From contig USTH01000013.1 of NCBI GenBank assembly GCA_900557555.1, positions 1-35,433 on the forward strand: a stretch of DNA of 35,433 bases, written 5' to 3'. The position numbers and the translations under genes were made by a program. Every line of letters starts with the position of its first letter. The first letter of the stretch is position 1. The DNA comes from an uncultured Prevotellaceae bacterium. GTDB taxonomy: Bacteria; Bacteroidota; Bacteroidia; Bacteroidales; Bacteroidaceae. Below the pieces are notes generated by a model. The model had not been told where the DNA came from. It worked only from the letters and a program-made list of their open reading frames with translations, and searched no databases. Shown piece after piece: positions 25,350 to 32,211 of the stretch.

Positions 25350-26123
25350 ATGAGCAACATCAGTCCTTTAGCCTATGTACACCCAGAAGCCAAAATCGGA
25401 GAGAACTGCGAGATTGGCCCATTCTGCTACATTGACAAGAATGTGGTGATTGGCGACAACAACACATTCATGAACAACGTAACCATTCTATACGGTGCAC
25501 GCATAGGCAACGGCAACATCATCTTCCCTGGAGCCGTAATCAGTGCCATACCACAAGACCTGAAATTTCAAGGCGAAGACACCACCGCAGAAATTGGCGA
25601 CAACAACAAGATACGAGAAAACGTGACCGTCAACCGCGGAACAAAAGCCAAGGGCAAAACCGTTGTCGGTAGCAATAATCTCCTGATGGAGAGTGTACAC
25701 GTTGCCCACGATGCCATTGTAGGCAACGGATGTATCATCGGAAACAGCACAAAAATTGCAGGAGAGGTCGTGGTTGACGATTTTGCCGTTATCAGTGCAA
25801 GCGTGCTGATACATCAGTTCTGTCGCGTGGGCAGCTTCTCCATGCTCGGAGGAGGCACACGCACCAGTCAAGACATTCCACCATACTCAACAGTAGCCCG
25901 TGAACCGGCAGCATACTGTGGTCTTAACCTTATAGGACTGCGCCGCCGCAAATTCACGCCAAAACAGATTGACGACATACACGAAACATACCGCATCCTC
26001 TATAACCGTACATTCACCATCGAGGAACGTATGGCTATGGTGCGTGAACAAATGCCCAACAACCCTGACGTGGAATATATCCTTGACTTTATCAAAACCT
26101 CAAAACGAGGCATTGTCTACTAA
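25350..26123 (+). CDS. lpxA: Acyl-ACP--UDP-N-acetylglucosamine O-acyltransferase
   Basis: A 257-residue homotrimeric left-handed beta-helix protein. It transfers a 3-hydroxyacyl chain to the 3-OH of UDP-GlcNAc, the first reaction of lipid A synthesis. Hexapeptide repeats run from PEAKIGENCEIGPFCYIDKN through about residue 180. The catalytic histidine is His120 in ESVHVAHDAIVGNG. The C-terminal helical domain starts GLNLIGLRRRKFTPKQIDDI, as in other LpxA proteins. It is preceded by a short hairpin and followed after 17 bp by the pRiA4b-like gene. Confidence 0.96.
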   Translation: MSNISPLAYVHPEAKIGENCEIGPFCYIDKNVVIGDNNTFMNNVTILYGARIGNGNIIFPGAVISAIPQDLKFQGEDTTAEIGDNNKIRENVTVNRGTKAKGKTVVGSNNLLMESVHVAHDAIVGNGCIIGNSTKIAGEVVVDDFAVISASVLIHQFCRVGSFSMLGGGTRTSQDIPPYSTVAREPAAYCGLNLIGLRRRKFTPKQIDDIHETYRILYNRTFTIEERMAMVREQMPNNPDVEYILDFIKTSKRGIVY

Positions 26124-26140
26124 CACCCAAAACAAGACTC

Positions 26141-26674
26141 ATGTTATTTAAGATTGCCATAATCTGCGATGAGGCCGAAGATTTTTTTCGGGAGATTACC
26201 ATTGACTCCGACAACTCCTTTTTGGACCTGAACAAAGCTATCCTTGATGCCTGCAGTTACGATGACAGCCAGATTACAAGTTTCAGTATCTGTTCTGACA
26301 ACTGGGAAGAAGAACAGCAGATTGTCAGGGAAGACATGGGCACCACAGCCGAAGACCAAGACATCTATATCATGGCAGACACACGGCTCGGCGACCTTAT
26401 CGAAGACGAAGAACAGAAACTCATCTTCACATTTGACCCTATCAACAACCGTGTTTTCTACCTTGAAGTCACAGAGATTGTAACAGGAAGAAGTCTGGAG
26501 AAAGCAGAGTGTACAGAGTCAAGAGGAGATGCACCTACACAGCTCAACGACTTCGATCTTGATTTTAGCAATCTTGCAAAAGACGACAAAGACCTTGACC
26601 TTGACCTCGACAACTACGACGAAGAGGGATTCAACGAAGACGAATACGATCCCGACTCTTACACGGTAGAGTAA
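26141..26674 (+). CDS. pRiA4b ORF-3-like (IS1096 passenger TnpR-type) protein
   Basis: A 177-residue protein. Residues 1 to about 130 match the plasmid pRiA4b ORF-3 / IS1096 passenger-type domain: DNSFLDLNKAILDACSYDDS, FSICSDNWEEEQQI, EDMGTTAEDQD, LIEDEEQKLIFTFD and the Cys-containing end LEKAECTESRGDAPTQ. The last 45 residues are extremely acidic (DFDLDFSNLAKDDKDLDLDL and on), with very few positive charges. No signal peptide or catalytic motif is evident. The biochemical role of this domain is not established despite its name. It lies 17 bp after lpxA and 113 bp before miaA in a stable housekeeping cluster, which suggests a domesticated cellular role and not mobile cargo. Confidence 0.75.
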   Translation: MLFKIAIICDEAEDFFREITIDSDNSFLDLNKAILDACSYDDSQITSFSICSDNWEEEQQIVREDMGTTAEDQDIYIMADTRLGDLIEDEEQKLIFTFDPINNRVFYLEVTEIVTGRSLEKAECTESRGDAPTQLNDFDLDFSNLAKDDKDLDLDLDNYDEEGFNEDEYDPDSYTVE

Positions 26675-26690
26675 CAACTCTTGTTATAAC

Positions 26691-26720
26691 TTTTCCGAAC
26701 ACGAAAAACGGGTCGGAAAA
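26691..26720 (+). other. Hairpin between the pRiA4b-like gene and miaA
   Basis: TTTTCCGA (26691-26698) pairs with TCGGAAAA (26713-26720) across a 14-nt loop. No T-run follows, so termination is doubtful. Confidence 0.35.
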
Positions 26721-26787
26721 CAACAATACACCTACAAGCACAGGCTTTGTCATCCGGTCAAGGACAACAAGGCCTGTAACTTTATCT

Positions 26788-27717
26788 ATGAACACACTAT
26801 TCGTTTTGACAGGCCCCACCGGAGTCGGCAAGACAGAACTGGCGCTTTCTATTGCCAAAATGCTCGGTTCACCCATCGTCAATGCAGACTCAAGGCAATT
26901 ATATCGCCAGTTACCCATTGGCACCGCGGCCCCCACACCACAACAGCAAGCCTTGGTGAAACACTACTTTGTAGGCACGCTGAACCTTGAGGACTACTAC
27001 AGTGCCGCAGAATACGAGCAAGACGTACTCAAGCTGTTACCCAATCTTTTCGCTTCTTCTGACAACATACTGCTGACAGGCGGAAGCATGCTATATATTG
27101 ATGCTGTCTGCAAGGGCATAGATGATATGCCTACTGTTGACAACACCACACGAAGCATGCTTAAACACCGTTATGAAACCGTGGGACTGGAGGCTCTGTG
27201 TGAAGAGTTAAGACAGCTCGACCCAAAACATTATAATAAGGTAGACCTCTGTAATCCGAAAAGGGTAATACACGCCCTTGAGATTTGCCACATGACAGGA
27301 CGACCCTACTCTTCGTTTCTGACCAAGCAGGCCAAGCCACGGCCTTTCAACATCGTCAAGATTGGGCTTGACAGACCGCGTGAAGAACTTTTTGCACGCA
27401 TCAACCAACGCGTTATACAAATGCTGGAACAGGGGCTTGAGGATGAGGCATACAGGGTCTACCCCTTTCGCCGTCTGAACAGCCTCAACACCGTTGGTTA
27501 CAAGGAGATGTTCAAATACTTCGACGGAGAATGGAGCCTTGCAACAGCCATAGAGAAGATACAGCGCAACACGCGCATCTATGCCAAAAAACAGCTCACT
27601 TGGTACAAGAAAGACCACGACATGAACTGGTTCAATCCAGACGACACTCAAAGCATCTTGTCATTCATACTCCATAAGATTCACCCTGAGGAAAATAAAA
27701 CAAAGAAGAATACGTAA
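26788..27717 (+). CDS. miaA: tRNA dimethylallyltransferase MiaA
   Basis: A 309-residue enzyme. It transfers a dimethylallyl group from DMAPP to N6 of A37 in tRNAs that read codons starting with U. The P-loop GPTGVGKT is at residues 9-16, followed by NADSRQLYRQLPIGTA, TGGSMLYIDAVCKG, and the C-terminal RNTRIYAKKQLTWYKKD. The DMAPP donor comes from the MEP pathway that includes dxr in this window. The last codons (KKNT and stop) lie inside the left copy of the 96-bp direct repeat. Directly downstream is an insertion-sequence remnant, so this gene marks the right border of the conserved block. Confidence 0.95.
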   Translation: MNTLFVLTGPTGVGKTELALSIAKMLGSPIVNADSRQLYRQLPIGTAAPTPQQQALVKHYFVGTLNLEDYYSAAEYEQDVLKLLPNLFASSDNILLTGGSMLYIDAVCKGIDDMPTVDNTTRSMLKHRYETVGLEALCEELRQLDPKHYNKVDLCNPKRVIHALEICHMTGRPYSSFLTKQAKPRPFNIVKIGLDRPREELFARINQRVIQMLEQGLEDEAYRVYPFRRLNSLNTVGYKEMFKYFDGEWSLATAIEKIQRNTRIYAKKQLTWYKKDHDMNWFNPDDTQSILSFILHKIHPEENKTKKNT

Positions 27718-27799
27718 TCAAAAGATGTCATTTACGACCTAATGACCAATTTGGGCTTAACCCAATTCGGGCGTTAGGACTTATTGAATTTTGTTTTTT
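27704..27799 (+). repeat. 96-bp direct repeat, left copy (includes miaA 3' end and joined ends of the dispersed element)
   Basis: Nearly identical to 28462-28558, with about four differences including one inserted C. It starts within the last miaA codons. Its inner part joins the right end of the dispersed element (GATGTCATTTACGACCTAAT) directly to its left end (CCCAATTCGGGCGTTAGG), forming an imperfect palindrome around TTTGGGCTTAACCCAA. The internal body of the element, present at 6.6 and 16.4 kb, is missing here. Confidence 0.8.
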
Positions 27800-27975
27800 C
27801 CTGACTTCGTCATCGTGTCACCCAAGAAAAATAAATCATCCAATATTCCTCAACGAGAATGCAATATTCGAACAACCTATCGTAAGGGGTACGAATCCAC
27901 TATTTTACTCGCATTTTTCCGCGTCACCCAAAGCTAGAACCCACATGCTGATTTTCAAACACTTACAAACTTGCT

Positions 27976-28353
27976 TCAAAAAAGTAACGAAGTCAAGCGA
28001 GCTTTCACCAGTTTGCGGAATACTTCATCATCAATCCTGTTGAAACCAATCCTGTCAAATGTACGGTCTAATATCAGGTCACAACCGTTGAGAAGGATAT
28101 TGCTCACATTGGACAGAACACGACGAACCTCATCACGGTCACAGGCCTCACGTTCCTCTCCGAAAAGGTCAAGTTGAGGATAGCTGCGCGAATTCTCTCT
28201 AGAAATCCATTCTTTTGCTTCATTGACAAGAGTTTCGACCTCATCTTCATGATATGCAACTCCAATTGTAGCAAGGTCTTTCATTTTGCCACCTGTTTTC
28301 TCAACAACAAAAACTCCGGTATTACCTGATGGATATTTCTTCTTTCTGACAAG
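27976..28353 (-). pseudogene. Truncated IS1634-family transposase (N-terminal fragment)
   Basis: About 125 residues are recognisable: VRKKKYPSGNTGVFVVEKTG, DLATIGVAYHEDEVETLV, and VLSNVSNILLNGCDLILDRT followed by FDRIGFNRIDDEVFRKLVKARL, which is the normal N-terminal region of IS1634-type transposases. After ARLTS the frame diverges and stops at 27976; complete relatives have several hundred more residues, including the DDE domain. No ATG is present at the expected start (the codon there is ATA or CTT), so initiation may be lost as well. The open frame extends upstream to 28479 through the guard hairpin, but that part is not protein-like. Non-functional. Confidence 0.7.
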
Positions 28354-28360
28354 TATAGTT

Positions 28361-28402
28361 AAAAAACCTTTCGTGTCACCCAAAAGTCGGTGACACGAAA
28401 GG
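28361..28402 (-). terminator. Hairpin with T-run just upstream of the transposase fragment
   Basis: A perfect 14-bp stem (CCTTTCGTGTCACC at 28367-28380 with its complement at 28389-28402), loop of 8 nt. Read leftward it is followed by six T residues, giving a terminator that would block outside transcription entering the transposase. Such guard structures are known from other insertion sequences. Confidence 0.65.
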
Positions 28403-28461
28403 TACAAAAATCTGATTATCAACCAAATAGAAAATGCATGTTTTTTGGTGACGAAGTCAGG

Positions 28462-28558
28462 AGAAGAATACGTAATCAAAAGATGTCATTTACGGCCCTA
28501 ATGACCGATTTGGGTTTAACCCAATTCGGGCGTTAGGACTTATTGAATTTTGTTTTTT
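28462..28558 (+). repeat. 97-bp direct repeat, right copy
   Basis: The partner of 27704-27799. It begins AGAAGAATACGTAATC, a detached copy of the miaA 3' end, and then carries the same joined ends of the dispersed element (palindrome around GGGTTTAACCC). Confidence 0.8.
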
Positions 28559-28576
28559 AGCAAAACAACGATAGCC

Positions 28577-28610
28577 AAAAGGGCTGGCACCTCGTGAGAG
28601 GTGTCAGCCC
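28577..28610 (-). terminator. Terminator of the BspA-like lipoprotein gene
   Basis: A 13-bp stem with one G-T wobble (GGGCTGGCACCTC at 28581-28593 with GAGGTGTCAGCCC at 28598-28610) and a 4-nt loop. Read leftward it is followed by TTTT. It lies 31 bp past the stop codon of the leftward gene. Confidence 0.75.
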
Positions 28611-28640
28611 TAATATATTTAGCTTTAAAAATGCCTACAT

Positions 28641-30590
28641 TCAATTTGAGACAGGTCTTACAGGTAATTTATAAACCCAACTAAAAATCGTCATAGAATT
28701 ATTATACCTTGTGAAGTCTGCGCTCATATCTTTCTTCCATATCTCAAAAACTGGTGTTCGGGGGTCTACAGACCCTTTGTTCAAGTAACTTTCGCCAATC
28801 ATGCAGTAGCATACTTCTCCCTTATGGTTAAACTTAAAGTCAGTAGTGGGGTCATAGAAAGCCTCTTTCATTCCTGTAAATGGGAAAACAATCGATTGCC
28901 CATTTTTTTTGCTTTTCACTACAGCAACAAAAACTCCATTCAGCTTTTTCAGAGAAAAAGTACAATTATCTATCAATTCCTGAAATTGTTTTTGTGTGGG
29001 CAATTTCCATTTCTTCCCCCATAGGACTGATGCTACATCATTGCCCGTCCCACAAATATTCATGTATTCCACATCTGCAGGATAAGGAATATTCCATTCC
29101 TCTGTTGTTCTTCCCCAACAATAGTATGTTCCAGTTTCTTCTGGTTCTTTTGCACCGATATTACATGTTGCCCACTTAACACTCAGTCCCAAATCTACGT
29201 ATTCATGGCCCAATATAATACCTGTTAATTCATCATCATTATCATCATTACCATCATTCTCATCTGGCATTCCGTTTCCTGAAACAAGAGAAGCGTCTTC
29301 TGCAATATTACGGAAACTATTCCAACTTTTACTTTGTTTATAAGCTACTATTGAGCCCTTAGGCACATACAAGTTCCACTTGTTTTGATTATTAGCAAAG
29401 ACTCCACCATCGTCTGCTATCTTTAGCGGGATACCAAGATTTACATATATGTTACCACCAGACTCACTACCATCAAAGGCATTCCTGCTCAAAGTTTTCA
29501 ATCCTGTTCCTATTGTTACATTTGAGAATGTACCGGTAAAAGCCAAATTACCTATAGATTCTACAGAATTAGGTATTCTAATTGTCTTTGCTTTAACATA
29601 AAAAGCAGCATTACCAATAATCTTCAATTTTTCGTTCAAAGTCAGCCCCGACAGTTTCCAACCCATAAATGTATATGCACCAACTTTCGTTACGTTTTCT
29701 GGTAGTGTCAAGTACTTTGTCACGGGACAGTTACAAAACGCATAATCCCCAATCTCTTCAATTCCGTCACCGAGAATAACCGATTTCAAATATTGGCAGT
29801 TCTCAAAAGCGCCTTCTTTTATATAAAAGACATTGTCTGGAATTATCACTTTTGTAATGCTTGAACCTGCGAACGAACCAGCCCCAATGCTTTTCAGTGT
29901 TTTCGGTAGTTCTACTGTCGTCAAATATTGAGATTTGTAAAACGCAAAATTACCTATTGAGGTACAGCCTTCTTCGATTCTGACTTCTTCAATGTAGCAA
30001 TCATGCCATGGCTGACTCTTTGATGTAAAATCTCGCATTTCACCTTTACCAGTTATCTCAAGGATATGAGTTTTCGGATAATAGGCATAATTTAAAGAAG
30101 AACCACAACTTCCTGTTTGAGGAGATATTCTTTTGATTAAATCCTTGTCTCCATAGTTGAGCGGAGATTGGTAGAAGTATGTGTTATTATGCACAAGGCG
30201 ATTATTCTTATATCTATACGTATAAGTGGAGCCATCTCCATACTCTAATATTACGTTGTTTCCTGAAATTTTATAGGTAAAATAAGTATAGTCGGTAGTT
30301 CGGTTATTACCAAGTTCGGAATCATAATCCTTTTGAATCCAATACAAGACACCGTTCTTGTCAGATGTAAAATAAAGAGTCGTTGATTCCAAATCTGCCC
30401 AGATATGTTCATCGTCTCCAACATCATATGAGAAGTCTGTATCACAATACCATTTGTTAGATTTCAGAATAGTAATTAGATTTCCGTTTGTTCCACCCTC
30501 ATTGCCACCTTCGTTATCACTAGAACTGCAACCTACGAGTCCCAGAGATGCAAACATAAATAAAAAGGTGTAATATATAATCTTCTTCAT
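28641..30590 (-). CDS. BspA-like leucine-rich-repeat surface lipoprotein
   Basis: A 649-residue lipoprotein. The signal peptide ends at a lipobox LVGC (Cys21); the following SSSDNEGG is serine/acid-rich, resembling the lipoprotein export signal that sends Bacteroidetes lipoproteins to the cell surface. Residues of about 38-135 form a beta-rich, lipocalin-like region. About 150-420 hold LRR_5/BspA-type repeats (IEEGCTSIGNFAFYKSQYLT, LPKTLKSIGAGSFAGSSITK and so on). An Asp/Asn-rich linker (DENDGNDDNDDE) leads to a C-terminal domain (about 455-649) of the FISUMP-like type: YVDLGLSVKWATCNIGA, YYCWGRTT, KWKLPTQKQFQELI. BspA-like proteins often bind host or matrix components; the ligand here is unknown. 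A terminator follows, and no clear promoter was seen. Confidence 0.82.
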   Translation of the reverse strand: MKKIIYYTFLFMFASLGLVGCSSSDNEGGNEGGTNGNLITILKSNKWYCDTDFSYDVGDDEHIWADLESTTLYFTSDKNGVLYWIQKDYDSELGNNRTTDYTYFTYKISGNNVILEYGDGSTYTYRYKNNRLVHNNTYFYQSPLNYGDKDLIKRISPQTGSCGSSLNYAYYPKTHILEITGKGEMRDFTSKSQPWHDCYIEEVRIEEGCTSIGNFAFYKSQYLTTVELPKTLKSIGAGSFAGSSITKVIIPDNVFYIKEGAFENCQYLKSVILGDGIEEIGDYAFCNCPVTKYLTLPENVTKVGAYTFMGWKLSGLTLNEKLKIIGNAAFYVKAKTIRIPNSVESIGNLAFTGTFSNVTIGTGLKTLSRNAFDGSESGGNIYVNLGIPLKIADDGGVFANNQNKWNLYVPKGSIVAYKQSKSWNSFRNIAEDASLVSGNGMPDENDGNDDNDDELTGIILGHEYVDLGLSVKWATCNIGAKEPEETGTYYCWGRTTEEWNIPYPADVEYMNICGTGNDVASVLWGKKWKLPTQKQFQELIDNCTFSLKKLNGVFVAVVKSKKNGQSIVFPFTGMKEAFYDPTTDFKFNHKGEVCYCMIGESYLNKGSVDPRTPVFEIWKKDMSADFTRYNNSMTIFSWVYKLPVRPVSN

Positions 30591-30696
30591 TTTGTATATT
30601 GTTACTTTTCTTGCTTATTTTTAATATTATCTTTAAGTTTATGATGTGAAGATGAATGGCAAGTAAAAAAATCCAAGCAACCCATTTTCATCACTA

Positions 30697-30728
30697 AAAC
30701 CAAGCACTCATACGTGTCGTGCGCAACT
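30697..30728. repeat. 32-bp direct repeat, copy 1 (upstream of the BspA-like lipoprotein)
   Basis: Identical to 34530-34561; the core is CACTCATACGTGTCGTGCGC. It lies 107-138 bp upstream of the lipoprotein start at 30590. Confidence 0.7.
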
Positions 30729-30801
30729 ACTTAATTTACATTTCTGTTATAGACTACTTGTTATGAAACTGTTTTCTATTGTTATATTAATCCTATATCT
30801 T

Positions 30802-31848
30802 TTACTCGCGACTCAAACTATACACACCAAGATGATAGTATTTTCCAGAGGGATTATTATACCCATACACGTGTATACTCACCTCACCAGAGGATTTATA
30901 CTGTATTGCTCTGATTGCAGTTCCATTGTCCAACTTGTATAAAGGCAGAACAACGTCATCTTTTTCTGTTATAACAGTAAGCATTTCTTTACCTGACACA
31001 ATTTTTGATGTCTGTTGAGTTCCGTCAGGAAATTTACAAGTAAAGCTATTGTTACCAACAATAACAGAACCATTTTTGTTTGTGTAACTTTTATACGTTC
31101 CAAGTGGTACAACCATATAGGAAGTCAAATTATAGGTCTTTGGCGTTTTAAAAAAGGTATCACTTATTTCATAAAACTCTAGAATATAATTGTTCTCCTT
31201 TATCTCGTCTTGAGTAGTAGGTTCTTCCTTATTGATTTTATTTCCATGTATATCCATATCAAAAGCTATCCAATTACCAGCATCATTTTTATATTCAAAG
31301 CCATCTAATAAATATACAATTGACTTATACAAAGAACTTGAGGGTATAATAACTCGTCCCTTGTCATTCATAATGCCAATTCCTACATTATCTTCGAATT
31401 TAAAATATGTTCCATCATCTTCTTCCCGTACATAAATGTTATTGTATTTTGCTTCACAAATACATCTTCCGTCTTTTGTATACAATCCTTTTTTCCCATT
31501 CTTTTTGACATAAAAATATCCATCGTCATAATATATGGATTCATACCTTTCAGAAATCAGAGGTTTCCCGTTAATATCTTGCACACCACAATTTACAAAA
31601 TCCGTCCCATTCCATGTATGTACTTTATACCAAGAGAAACCATCGTCTTCTTCCATCAGTTTTTTTTCTCTTTCACTCTTTGTTTTTGTAGTAGTACGAT
31701 TTGAGGGTGCGTTAGTGCGGAATTGCTGATTATAGTTATAATTCTGCATCGCATTTGCTATTCCCATCAGAACACCGTCCCAGAACTGTGCATGGATGTT
31801 AACTGGGCATACCCAAAGCACAAATAATAAAAAGTAGTAATGTTTCAT
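30802..31848 (-). CDS. Exported WG-repeat-like protein
   Basis: A 348-residue protein with a signal peptide (MKHYYFLLFVLWVCPVNIHA, then Q). A low-complexity Asn/Gln/Thr/Lys stretch (about 32-66) is followed by repeated units resembling WG repeats: GKKGLYTKDGRCICEAKYNN and NVGIGIMNDKGRVIIP, each a beta-strand pattern with a central Gly and a following Asp-Gly turn. The last third (from about 225) has no recognised domain. WG-like proteins often mediate protein contacts; no activity can be assigned. It lies between two surface-protein genes on the same strand, 169 bp from the upstream dockerin gene, and has no dockerin of its own. Confidence 0.65.
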   Translation of the reverse strand: MKHYYFLLFVLWVCPVNIHAQFWDGVLMGIANAMQNYNYNQQFRTNAPSNRTTTKTKSEREKKLMEEDDGFSWYKVHTWNGTDFVNCGVQDINGKPLISERYESIYYDDGYFYVKKNGKKGLYTKDGRCICEAKYNNIYVREEDDGTYFKFEDNVGIGIMNDKGRVIIPSSSLYKSIVYLLDGFEYKNDAGNWIAFDMDIHGNKINKEEPTTQDEIKENNYILEFYEISDTFFKTPKTYNLTSYMVVPLGTYKSYTNKNGSVIVGNNSFTCKFPDGTQQTSKIVSGKEMLTVITEKDDVVLPLYKLDNGTAIRAIQYKSSGEVSIHVYGYNNPSGKYYHLGVYSLSRE

Positions 31849-31888
31849 CGTTATTTTTGTTTTTCTAATACTTATTTTGTGTTACAAC

Positions 31889-32211
31889 AACAGCTCACCC
31901 CATATCTCTCACAAAGCATCGCTAACAGGTGCGTTGTCTCACCTCATATTTGAGTAAGCATGGTTGGCGCTTGTTTTCGTGACGTGAGACACGTCACCTA
32001 CCAATGCTCGTTGTTCTTTATTTTCCATCAACAATATAGTTATACACTGTGACGACATCGGCGGAGTTGATTGTTCCGTCACCGTTCACATCGGCACGGG
32101 GTTTTTGCTCTGCATCGCCACCGCCTTTGCCGATGATATTGTAGAGGGCCACCACGTCGGTGGAATTTACGATGCCGTCAGTATTCACATCAACGAGCGA
32201 GGTGTAGGGCA
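31889..32211 (-). repeat. 323-bp direct repeat, copy 1 (dockerin-coding end plus 3' UTR)
   Basis: Read base by base against 34618-34940 this block appears identical, at a constant offset of 2729 bp. It covers the last 65 or so codons of the Ig-like/GLUG protein, its stop codon, and about 130 bp beyond. Upstream of 32211 and downstream of 31889 the two sequences differ at once. Confidence 0.9.
31979..31997. other. Hairpin in the shared 3' UTR (copy 1)
   Basis: GTGACGTG pairs perfectly with CACGTCAC around a 3-nt loop, 21 bp past the stop codon. The identical hairpin is at 34708-34726. It lacks a T-run. The segment TGTCTCAC at 31935-31942 can instead pair with GTGAGACA at 31984-31991, which would exclude this hairpin. 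Confidence 0.55.

Larger units (their letters stand above)
27799..28462 (-). mobile_element. Internally deleted insertion sequence remnant (IS1634-like)
   Basis: About 664 bp bounded by a perfect 14-bp inverted repeat, TCCTGACTTCGTCA at 27799-27812 and its complement at 28449-28462. It contains the N-terminal part of an IS1634-type transposase and, on the same strand beyond a break near 27976, a short open piece (KCLKISMWVLALGD) that could be the original C-terminus. The catalytic centre is missing, so it cannot move itself. No short target-site duplication is visible; instead the copy is bracketed by a 96-bp direct repeat. Family assignment is by recognition of the transposase N-terminus. 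Confidence 0.65.

Noticed and set aside
28354..28479. Longer transposase start upstream of 28353
   Set aside because: The extra codons run through the 14-bp guard hairpin and the inverted end of the IS and do not resemble transposase sequence.
27704..28558. The 96-bp direct repeats as an IS target-site duplication
   Set aside because: Target duplications of known IS families are only a few to about 15 bp; 96 bp with several differences needs another explanation.
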